A DNA stretch of 5,189 bases from Leadbetterella sp031420365 (GTDB taxonomy: Bacteria; Bacteroidota; Bacteroidia; Cytophagales; Spirosomataceae): NCBI GenBank assembly GCA_031420365.1, contig JANOMP010000361.1, forward strand, positions 1 to 5,189, read 5' to 3'. Under the pieces are notes generated by a model. It was given only the letters and a program-made list of their open reading frames with translations, searched no databases and was not told the DNA's origin. The first letter of the stretch is position 1; the number at the start of each line of letters is the position of its first letter. The position numbers and the translations under genes are program-made. Below are positions 1-4,868 of this stretch, piece after piece.

Positions 1-3
1 ATA

Positions 4-43
4 ATCGAGTAGATGGCTCCGTCATCCCAAAGGGATAACGGAG
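4..43 (-). ncRNA. Group II intron domain VI hairpin and 3' splice end
   Basis: Minus-strand CTCCGTTATCCC (43-32) pairs with GGGATGACGGAG (28-17), giving 12 pairs with one G-U and a three-base loop. This is followed by CATCTACTCGAT, ending at 4. The A at position 10 is 7 nt from the inferred 3' end and is the likely bulged branch-point A. Only three exon bases remain in the window beyond the end. Confidence 0.75.
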
Positions 44-50
44 TACACCT

Positions 51-67
51 CTGGTACGCCAGCCCGG
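51..67 (+). repeat. Possible degenerate fifth insert between domains V and VI
   Basis: Plus CTGGTACGCCAGCCCGG sits where related introns, from memory, run almost directly from GTGGTGTGA to GAGGTG. It shares the ACGCC-AG core with the other copies and can form CTGG-TACG-CCAG. The match is weak and may be coincidental. Confidence 0.3.
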
Positions 68-460
68 TCACACCACTGTACGTACGCACTGGGCGTGCCC
101 GTTTCGTATACAGCGGACTAGGCGTCCCCGTTCATTAAACATAGGACTTACCCGTTCATAATACGCATTCATACTTTCGTAGCCACGTTTTCGTAGGCGT
201 TCTAGCGTGATAGTTGTTCCTAAAATAGGGCTTTGGGCTAGCCGGGCACGCCCAGTGCAGCCTCCTTTTCGGGTTCTGCTAAATTGATAAGCTTTGCTTG
301 GGTCAACGCCTAACCGTATCAAGTTCTTACGTTTTCGCTCGGGCTTTTTCCAATCTGTCCAGATACAGTATCGTAAACGGTTTCTAATCCAACCGTCTAG
401 GCTTTTGAGTTTGCTACCGATATTTCCGAGTCTGAAATAGTTCAGCCAGCCCCGTTGCAC
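68..460 (-). CDS. ltrA: Group II intron maturase (domain X) part, in the -1 frame relative to the RT part
   Basis: This is the C-terminal continuation of the intron protein, containing the thumb/maturase (X) region that binds intron RNA. It begins with RGWLNYF (residues 3-9), followed by LDGWIRNRLRYCIW (21-34), KKPERKRKNLIRLGV (38-52) and AQSPILGTTIT (75-85), all familiar from group II intron proteins. The GTG at 460 is only the first start-like codon in this frame. I infer that it is normally translated by fusion to the RT part and not from its own start. Residues about 68-73 replace the usual GGW-AQSPIL spacing with an in-frame 15-nt insert. Residues 111-116 and 121-125 are also encoded by members of the same insert family. 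From about residue 111 the frame reads through domain V, so this tail is probably not conserved protein. There is no HNH endonuclease domain. Confidence 0.75.
   Translation of the reverse strand: MQRGWLNYFRLGNIGSKLKSLDGWIRNRLRYCIWTDWKKPERKRKNLIRLGVDPSKAYQFSRTRKGGCTGRARLAQSPILGTTITLERLRKRGYESMNAYYERVSPMFNERGRLVRCIRNGHAQCVRTVV
73..116 (-). ncRNA. Group II intron domain V with a 15-nt insert in its tip
   Basis: The minus strand forms a lower helix CCGCTGTA (116-109) with TACAGTGG (80-73), a two-base CG bulge (82-81), and an upper helix TACG/CGTA. This is the catalytic domain V layout with a CGC triad at 115-113. Without the insert the tip would be TACG-AAA-CGTA. Here the 15 bases at 86-100 (minus GGGCACGCCCAGTGC) sit in the tip, so the short loop becomes a longer internal hairpin. 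The two-metal core (triad and bulge) is unchanged, but the loop contact with domain I would be altered. Confidence 0.8.
86..100 (-). repeat. Short hairpin insert, copy A (in domain V)
   Basis: Minus GGGCACGCCCAGTGC. It can fold as GCAC-GCCCA-GTGC and separates the two halves of the domain V tip. With one flanking base (86-101) it is the exact reverse complement of copy C at 243-258, a 16-bp match. Confidence 0.7.
115..129 (-). repeat. Short hairpin insert, copy B (just upstream of domain V)
   Basis: Minus GGGGACGCCTAGTCC, 12 of 15 identical to copy A. Two of the three differences are compensatory in the hairpin (GCAC/GTGC becomes GGAC/GTCC) and the third lies in the loop (GCCCA to GCCTA). 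Removing 14 bases restores an AATGAAC-CGCTGTATACG junction resembling the usual end of such intron ORFs. That comparison is from memory of the family. Confidence 0.6.
244..258 (+). repeat. Short hairpin insert, copy C (inside the maturase coding region)
   Basis: Plus GGGCACGCCCAGTGC, identical to copy A in the opposite orientation relative to the intron. It lies in frame in the maturase sequence. Removing 15 nt changes GGCTGRARLAQSPIL to GGWLAQSPIL, restoring the tryptophan usually found after GG in this motif. This supports an insertion over an ancestral sequence. Confidence 0.65.
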
Positions 461-1482
461 TAGTTTTTTTGCTTTATACGTTCGTCGAAACTGCTTGGAG
501 TTGTTTTGCGAGTGATTTGCTTGATGCTTGCCTTTAGCTTTTTCCAGCTCTTGTCTAACACTATTATCTGATATTTGCCTTTTGCTCCTTTCTCAAAACT
601 GGACGTAAAGCCGTGTCCCAATATTTGAAAGCTTGATGGTCGTCTGATGCCACTCTTTTCTGTATTAATCGGTAATTTCAGCTTGTCTTTTAAGTACTTA
701 ACAACCTGTTTACTGATCGTTTCTGCTCGGAGTTTGCCTTTGGTATAAATACTAAAGTCGTCGGCGTAGCGTACAAACTTTTGCCCTTTACTTGCTAGAA
801 AATTATCTAGCTCGTTGAGCAGAATGTTGGACAATAACGGACTCAGCGGGCTGCCTTGAGGTGTGCCTTTGCGACGTTTAGTCAGCAATCCATTTATAAG
901 TATGGGCGTGCGTAACCATAGCCGTATTAGGCGGAGCGTAGTTCGACATTTCACCTTGCGGTAAATCAGTTGTAGTAAAATAGAGTGGTCAACCTGGTCA
1001 AAGAAACTCTTTAGGTCTATTTCTACAATGTGTTTGTAGCCGTCTTCTATGAATTTCTGAGACTGAAGTATGGCTTGGTGGGCGTTGCGTTGCGGTCTAA
1101 AACCGTAGCTGTTTTCGTGAAAATCCAGCTCGAATAACGGCATTATTGCTTGGCTTACTGCTTGTTGCAGTACTCTGTCTACCACCGTTGGTACTCCTAG
1201 TAGTCGGGTTTTACCGTTGGGTTTGGGTATTTCCACCCCCCGAATGGCTTGAGGTTTGTACGCATGGTTAATGATTTGGGTAAATAAACTTTCTTGATGA
1301 TGCTCGAAGTAGCTTGTCAGTTCGCTCACAGGCATTTTGTCCACCCCTGCACTACCTTTGTTGGCTTGCGTTTGGCGGATAGCTTGCTTAATGTTACTCC
1401 CTTTTAGTACTTTTTCTATCATCGTTTTCTGTTTTCCGTGTTTCTCTTTTGTACCGAAGCTACCATTAGTTCTTAGGTGCAT
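460..1482 (-). CDS. ltrA: Group II intron reverse transcriptase/maturase, N-terminal RT part (frame ends at a slippery A-run)
   Basis: This reading frame encodes the reverse transcriptase domain of the intron protein, which helps the RNA splice and copies it into DNA during retrohoming. Visible motifs are NKGSAGVD (about 41-48), the IPKPNGKTRLLGVPT block (85-99), NSYGFRP (124-130), the first catalytic aspartate in EIDLKSFFD (D156), GTPQGSPLSPLLSN (206-219) and YADD (239-242) with both catalytic aspartates. The polymerase core therefore looks intact. The frame stops after 340 residues at a TAG (460-462), directly after an A-run, just before the RGWLNYF motif that opens the maturase domain. That motif continues in the -1 frame (68-460). 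I kept the 1482 ATG; no Shine-Dalgarno site is evident, and the Met at residue 21 is an alternative start. The product is either truncated, made whole by frameshifting, or this is a pseudogene. Confidence 0.9.
   Translation of the reverse strand: MHLRTNGSFGTKEKHGKQKTMIEKVLKGSNIKQAIRQTQANKGSAGVDKMPVSELTSYFEHHQESLFTQIINHAYKPQAIRGVEIPKPNGKTRLLGVPTVVDRVLQQAVSQAIMPLFELDFHENSYGFRPQRNAHQAILQSQKFIEDGYKHIVEIDLKSFFDQVDHSILLQLIYRKVKCRTTLRLIRLWLRTPILINGLLTKRRKGTPQGSPLSPLLSNILLNELDNFLASKGQKFVRYADDFSIYTKGKLRAETISKQVVKYLKDKLKLPINTEKSGIRRPSSFQILGHGFTSSFEKGAKGKYQIIVLDKSWKKLKASIKQITRKTTPSSFDERIKQKN
463..469 (-). other. Candidate -1 ribosomal frameshift heptamer A_AAA_AAC followed by UAG
   Basis: In the zero frame of the RT the codons read CAA AAA AAC TAG, which spells the canonical slippery heptamer A AAA AAC with a stop codon immediately after it. 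A -1 slip would continue as CTA GTG CAA CGG, joining the RT to the maturase frame at the correct place (LVQRGWLNYF). A mutation from eight to seven As would give the same picture. I see no strong downstream pseudoknot or stem, only a 4-bp CTGA/TCAG stem, which weakens the programmed-frameshift reading. Confidence 0.45.
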
Positions 1483-1995
1483 TGGAAACGTTTAATGTTT
1501 GGTCCTTCGCTACTGTGTGAGACCGTCCAAGTTCTACCCGTTCGGGGCTTGGCTCGTTGCTGGTAGTTAATATGACCGCTGCTGACTTCTTCACTTAACC
1601 ACTCGTGGTTGTGGAGATCTCTCTGGGTAAGACCTTTCGCTTTCGACCTATCACTACTGGATCTACTAAAATAGATAGAACATCGCCTTCGGTTTGATGT
1701 GCAACCTCGACTCTCTATTTCAGCCTCGGTATCCAGTTCGCGTTCCTTAGTTCAGGTCTTTGTAGTCTCGCTTACTTTGGGGACGCCTAGTCACTGCATA
1801 CCTCACGGTAAACCAGCTTGCGACTTACTAACTGTTCTACCGACTCGCACCGGCGTTGTTCAACAGTATGAGGACTTGCACCCCACTAGTTAATTCTCCT
1901 CTTACATTTCGATAAAGTAGGGAACTTGACTATGTCAAAATTTTCCTTTAACTTTACCTCCGTGGGTGGAGAAACGAAGGCCATTCCAGACACAC
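1483..1995 (-). ncRNA. Group II intron 5' ribozyme region (domains I to early IV)
   Basis: This 500-base stretch has no credible protein gene and reads as intron RNA on the minus strand. Recognisable pieces, by resemblance to other bacterial group II introns, are the start GTGTG, GGGGTGCAAGTCC (around 1870-1883), the AAGTCGCAAGCTGG segment (around 1812-1825), GGTCGAAAGCGAAAGG (around 1635-1650) and the AGTAGCGAAGGACC segment (around 1501-1514) shortly before the ORF. The ORF begins about 18 nt after that last segment, as expected when domain IV encodes the protein. Domain boundaries were not folded and are approximate. Confidence 0.75.
1779..1793 (+). repeat. Short hairpin insert family, copy D (5' ribozyme region)
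   Basis: Plus GGGGACGCCTAGTCA. Positions 1779-1792 are an exact 14-bp reverse complement of 116-129 in copy B. Its outer hairpin pair is lost (G/A), leaving GAC/GTC. It lies in the intron's domain I region, so it could be an insert or an ancestral pairing partner of copy B. Confidence 0.5.
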
Positions 1996-2125
1996 ACAGC
2001 GGGTTTAAAGAAATTGGCGGTTCAGTGGTTAAAGGAAGTTCAGTTTTCCAATGAAACATTTGTGATGGCAGACAGTTTTGTACTCCGAAATCGCCAACTT
2101 CTTAAACCCGCAAACCGTTATAGCC
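1996..2125 (+). other. attC-like recombination site 1, outer core interrupted by the group II intron
   Basis: Arms 1999-2019 and 2092-2111 are near-perfect reverse complements: 20 bases against 21, with one unpaired extra A and one A/G mismatch. They enclose about 70 nt. The right arm is followed by CAAACC and GTTATAGCC (2117-2125), an R'-like core containing the conserved GTT. One extrahelical base on one arm is typical of attC hairpins. The R'' core on the left seems to be split: joining plus-strand 1-3 (ATA) to 1996-2000 (ACAGC) gives ATAACAGC, the same as in site 2. The core sequences do not match the textbook RYYYAAC/GTTRRRY exactly, so 'attC-like' is the safe term. Confidence 0.65.
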
Positions 2126-4739
2126 AATTATTAAACCGACAGTAGACAATAAGTATGAACGAAATAGATCTTATTAAAAAATTAAAGGCCGATTACTCAG
2201 ACATAACTCGTTTAAATGAGGCTGAAACTCGATTTAAAATAATTGATGATATCCTTGAAAAATTCTTGAAATGGCCAAAGGCTGATACTGCTGTAGAATT
2301 TTTTGTTGAAGGTAACAGAGCAGATTATATCTTAAAAAATAAGGCTAATAAACCAATCTTAATAATTGAAAGCAAAAAACAGGGAGTTTACTTTGAATTG
2401 CCGACAAACGTTAATTTTTCTAAGAACTTTCAAAAAATATCAATTGATAAATTAATTTCGGACGACAATATAAGAGAAGCAATAAACCAAGTTAAAGAAT
2501 ATTGTGAGGACTTACTTTGTCAATATGGAGCAATTACAAATGGATTAGTTTGGATAATTTTTAAAATTACACCGAATAATCAAAAACCATGGAAAAAATT
2601 ACCAGCCTTTGTAATAAAGAATCTCGATTTTTTTGAAAGCGACTATACAACAGCAATAAATCTACTTGGCTATACAAGTATGACTGAACTGAATTCAATT
2701 CCAAATAATATTGGTGTAAATAAAAAATCTTACACCGAGATATTTTTTCCAAAACAACAAATTAATTCATATGACTCGCCTGTAAATAGTAATAAATATG
2801 CTGGGCCTTTGAGTTCACTATCTAGAAAGTTTATGGGTCCGATACCATTCTCGGATAAAGAATTCATGGACAATTGTTATGTTAGTAATAAGGGACATTA
2901 TGATGAACTTCAAAAGAATGTCCTAGGTTTTTTAAATGATTCTTTAACGCCATATTTTAAAAATCAAGGGTTTCGAGAATTCACGGACGATAAGGCAGGT
3001 GGTGCATTTGGAAACAATATTGCAAAGACAATCAGGCAAGAGAATCTGGATAATGTAATGATTCTTTTTGGTGGTCGCGGTTCTGGGAAGTCAACATTTT
3101 TAAAACGCTTTCTGTTTCATGTAAGACCAGCAGAAATAAATATGTACTCGGAAATTGCTTTGGTCGATTTAATTGATTCCGCACAAACACCTGAAACTTT
3201 GACTCTAGAAATCTGGGAAAAAGTAAAAAAAGGTATTGATAAAGAAAATTTAGTTAACGCTTCGAGAGAGGAAATCCTAAAATTATTCTCCAATGAATTC
3301 GAAGTTTATGAAAAGCAATTGCTTGTTGGTTTGAAACCCGAAAGCGAAGAATATCAAAAGTTAGTTCGTGCTTTTTTAACTAAACACATTAATAATACAA
3401 AATTATTTTGCGAAAAAATTAGTTTAAAGTACAAAGCAAAAAATAGAGGGTTAATTATTTTTCTTGATAACATGGATCAATTGAATCCAGACCTTCAAGA
3501 TTTATGCTACCTAACTGCCGTTGAAATAGCGAAAAAACTTAGTTGTTTAGTAATTATCTCAATGAGAGAAGAGCGTTTCTATATTGCTAAAACAAAGGGT
3601 GCACTTGATGCATATCACACACCAGGTTACCACTTGTCGGCTCCTGTAATTCCTGAAGTAATTATTAAGCGATTACTTTTTATCATTGATAAATTAAAAT
3701 ACACGCAAGACCCTGATTTAGAGTATGGCATTAAGACAGATGGTGATTTAATCACGATAACAAATTTTTTAAACATTTGCATTTATCAACTTAAAAATAA
3801 AGATTCTCATTTGTCTAAATTCTTGAGATATGCAACACATGGCGATGTTAGGCAGGCATTGGATTTTTTCAGAGGCTTCATTTCTTCAGGTTATACAAAC
3901 GTAGTTGAAATTTCACAACACCAATATTGGACATTTCAAATACATCAGGTTATTAAACCAATGATGATACCTGATAGAATGTTTTATGACGAAAAGTTAA
4001 GTCGAATTCCAAACTTATACCGTTTAAGGAATGACAATAATAGCTCTCATTTTACTGGGTTAAGGATTTTAAATTTATTAGTACAAAAATTCACTTCAAA
4101 CGCATCGGGTTTTATTGATGCTAAATTGTTTGTCCAAGAGTTTGAAGAAAAATACCATTTAAAAGAAGATTGCGAAAAACATTTGGACATTTTTATGCAA
4201 AAGGGAATTGTTGAATCAAGTAATAGACTTGAAACTTATAGTGAGCTTATTGATCAAATAAAAATAACGGCCTACGGCCATTATGTATTTGATACCTTAG
4301 CTTTCAATTTTGCATATCTAGACTTAGTTAGCTTAGATTGCGGTGTCTTCAGCGAGGAGTTGAATAATTATTTAGCAAAATCCGGAAATGAAGAATCGAA
4401 ACATAAGCAAAATCATAATACTATGGATCGAATGCAAACTAGAATAGAAAGAGTTGAACAATTTATAAAGTACTTGGAGCAACAAGAAATAGAAGAGTTC
4501 GATCATTTTAATCTAGACGCATCAGAAATACAATTTGCTAAAAAGATAAGAGCTTCATTTAACGAAGAAAAGGACAGAGTAATTAATAGTGCGAAAAAGA
4601 ATCAATAACTGGCTATAACAGCACCTTGGCAAAAAAGCGGGTTTTGTGGTTATATAAACATTTGTGCATCTAATAAACTTTTGTGGTGGCTCGACAGTTT
4701 TGTGCTTCTAAATCCGCTTCTTCGCCAAGCTGCAAACCG
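2118..4739 (+). mobile_element. Integron-type gene cassette (about 2.6 kb) carrying one large gene
   Basis: The unit runs from the cleavage position within GTT of site 1 to that of site 2. Its 5' end GTTATAGCCA (2117-2126) is the perfect 10-bp reverse complement of TGGCTATAAC (4610-4619) at its 3' end. This is expected for a cassette whose attC is rebuilt on excision. The R' after site 2 (GTTGCCCA) differs and so belongs to the next cassette. The single gene is oriented toward its attC, the usual arrangement. No integrase is in the window, so array type and mobility are inferred. Confidence 0.6.
2155..4608 (+). CDS. PD-(D/E)XK nuclease-P-loop ATPase fusion protein, putative defence protein
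   Basis: An 817-residue soluble protein with no signal peptide or membrane segment. Residues about 15-160 resemble the HsdR N-terminal nuclease fold: E24, RADYIL with D57, IIESKK with E72 and K74 (D-x14-E-x-K), a later Q112 (NQVKEY) and YGAITNG (124-130). Residues about 280-580 are a P-loop ATPase with Walker A GGRGSGKST (306-314), Walker B LIIFLDNMDQ (433-442), a sensor-like strand with arginine (LVIISMREERF, 465-475), and HGDVRQALDFF (562-572) recalling an AAA+/Orc-type lid. Residues about 630-720 look winged-helix-like, and 755-810 are charged and helical, possibly coiled coil. The architecture suggests an ATP-regulated DNA nuclease, as in abortive or restriction-type defence; the target is unknown. 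The ATG at 2155 follows an in-frame TAG (2143) with no clear Shine-Dalgarno site. It is the sole gene of its cassette and unusually long for one. Confidence 0.93.
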   Translation: MNEIDLIKKLKADYSDITRLNEAETRFKIIDDILEKFLKWPKADTAVEFFVEGNRADYILKNKANKPILIIESKKQGVYFELPTNVNFSKNFQKISIDKLISDDNIREAINQVKEYCEDLLCQYGAITNGLVWIIFKITPNNQKPWKKLPAFVIKNLDFFESDYTTAINLLGYTSMTELNSIPNNIGVNKKSYTEIFFPKQQINSYDSPVNSNKYAGPLSSLSRKFMGPIPFSDKEFMDNCYVSNKGHYDELQKNVLGFLNDSLTPYFKNQGFREFTDDKAGGAFGNNIAKTIRQENLDNVMILFGGRGSGKSTFLKRFLFHVRPAEINMYSEIALVDLIDSAQTPETLTLEIWEKVKKGIDKENLVNASREEILKLFSNEFEVYEKQLLVGLKPESEEYQKLVRAFLTKHINNTKLFCEKISLKYKAKNRGLIIFLDNMDQLNPDLQDLCYLTAVEIAKKLSCLVIISMREERFYIAKTKGALDAYHTPGYHLSAPVIPEVIIKRLLFIIDKLKYTQDPDLEYGIKTDGDLITITNFLNICIYQLKNKDSHLSKFLRYATHGDVRQALDFFRGFISSGYTNVVEISQHQYWTFQIHQVIKPMMIPDRMFYDEKLSRIPNLYRLRNDNNSSHFTGLRILNLLVQKFTSNASGFIDAKLFVQEFEEKYHLKEDCEKHLDIFMQKGIVESSNRLETYSELIDQIKITAYGHYVFDTLAFNFAYLDLVSLDCGVFSEELNNYLAKSGNEESKHKQNHNTMDRMQTRIERVEQFIKYLEQQEIEEFDHFNLDASEIQFAKKIRASFNEEKDRVINSAKKNQ

Positions 4740-4746
4740 TTGCCCA
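4610..4746 (+). other. attC-like recombination site 2 at the 3' end of the cassette
   Basis: R''-like core TGGCTATAAC (4610-4619) and R'-like GTTGCCCA (4739-4746) bound an imperfect hairpin. CAGC (4619-4622) pairs with GCTG (4729-4732), ACC (4623-4625) is extrahelical, and 4626-4640 pairs with 4714-4728 at 13 of 15 positions. The site starts 2 nt after the stop codon of the cassette gene. It shares central blocks with site 1: ACATTTGTG (4658-4666) and GACAGTTTTGT (4693-4703). Its length of about 135 nt fits the attC range. It could also act as a weak 3' mRNA hairpin. Confidence 0.65.
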
Positions 4747-4786
4747 ATGCTAGAGGGCGACAGAACATTATTAACATTGCAACATA
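4747..4786 (+). other. Start of the next cassette, apparently cut by an IS element
   Basis: After the R'-like core of site 2 comes about 40 nt with no ORF before the likely IS left end. This would be the 5' leader of a following cassette whose gene has been displaced beyond the IS. Confidence 0.35.
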
Positions 4787-4787
4787 A

Positions 4788-4807
4788 GGGCATCTCTAAA
4801 AACTAAC
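4788..4807 (+). repeat. Candidate left terminal inverted repeat of an IS5-family element
   Basis: GGGCATCTCTAAAAACTAAC lies 61 nt upstream of the transposase start and resembles the GGGC...CTCTAAAAA ends of IS5-type elements, from memory. It is preceded by TAA, a possible 3-bp target duplication of TNA type. The right end is outside the window, so this is unconfirmed. Confidence 0.4.
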
Positions 4808-4831
4808 AATTATAATAAATAAATTCATAAT

Positions 4832-4848
4832 TATCTGTATATCAGATA
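4832..4848. promoter_or_regulatory. Perfect inverted repeat upstream of the transposase
   Basis: TATCTG-TATAT-CAGATA is a 6-bp perfect inverted repeat with a 5-nt spacer, in very AT-rich sequence 20 nt before the transposase ATG. It could overlap the promoter or bind a regulator, but the low complexity makes chance plausible. Confidence 0.25.
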
Positions 4849-4868
4849 TATAATTCGTATATTTAGGT

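Larger units (their letters stand above)
4..1995 (-). mobile_element. Group II intron (probably IIC-attC type), near full length, likely degraded
   Basis: A self-splicing retroelement read on the minus strand. Its 5' end is placed at 1995, where the minus strand reads GTGTGTCTGG and fits the GUGYG intron start. Its 3' end is placed at 4, where the minus strand reads CTACTCGAT and fits the AY ending. Between these lie a structured 5' part, a reverse transcriptase/maturase ORF without an HNH endonuclease domain, domain V and domain VI. Domain V carries a CGC triad, usual for class IIC, and the insertion point lies in an attC-like stem, as known for IIC-attC introns. A candidate EBS1 (minus ACAG, 1832-1835) could pair with the last 5'-exon bases (minus CTGT, 1996-1999). 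Signs of decay or unusual regulation are the frameshifted ORF and several ~15-nt inserts. The 5' boundary is uncertain by 2 nt because of the GTGTGTG run. Confidence 0.85.

Noticed and set aside
86..258. CRISPR-like repeats
   Set aside because: The ~15-nt copies are irregularly spaced, in both orientations and partly within coding sequence, unlike an array.
458..460. GTG at 460 as an independent gene start
   Set aside because: No ribosome-binding site is visible and the frame begins mid-motif (RGWLNYF), so it is the displaced continuation of the RT frame.
900..915. GGGCGTGCG segment as a further insert copy
   Set aside because: It encodes the ordinary WLRTPILING part of the RT at its usual length and lacks the rest of the repeat motif.
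68..1482. Reverse transcriptase as a retron, DGR or defence-type RT
   Set aside because: The maturase X-domain motifs together with domain V and domain VI directly downstream identify a group II intron protein.
1699..1893. Plus-strand open frame of 64 codons
   Set aside because: It lies antisense inside the structured 5' part of the intron RNA, has no recognisable domain and shows serine/threonine/proline-rich low-information content; it is a shadow.
1996..2125. Rho-independent terminator hairpin
   Set aside because: The arms are about 70 nt apart, there is no T-tract, and a homologous site with cassette-type core sequences sits after the next gene.
2567..2752. Minus-strand open frame of 61 codons
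   Set aside because: It is fully antisense within the large nuclease-ATPase gene, with composition explained by that gene's AT-rich codons.
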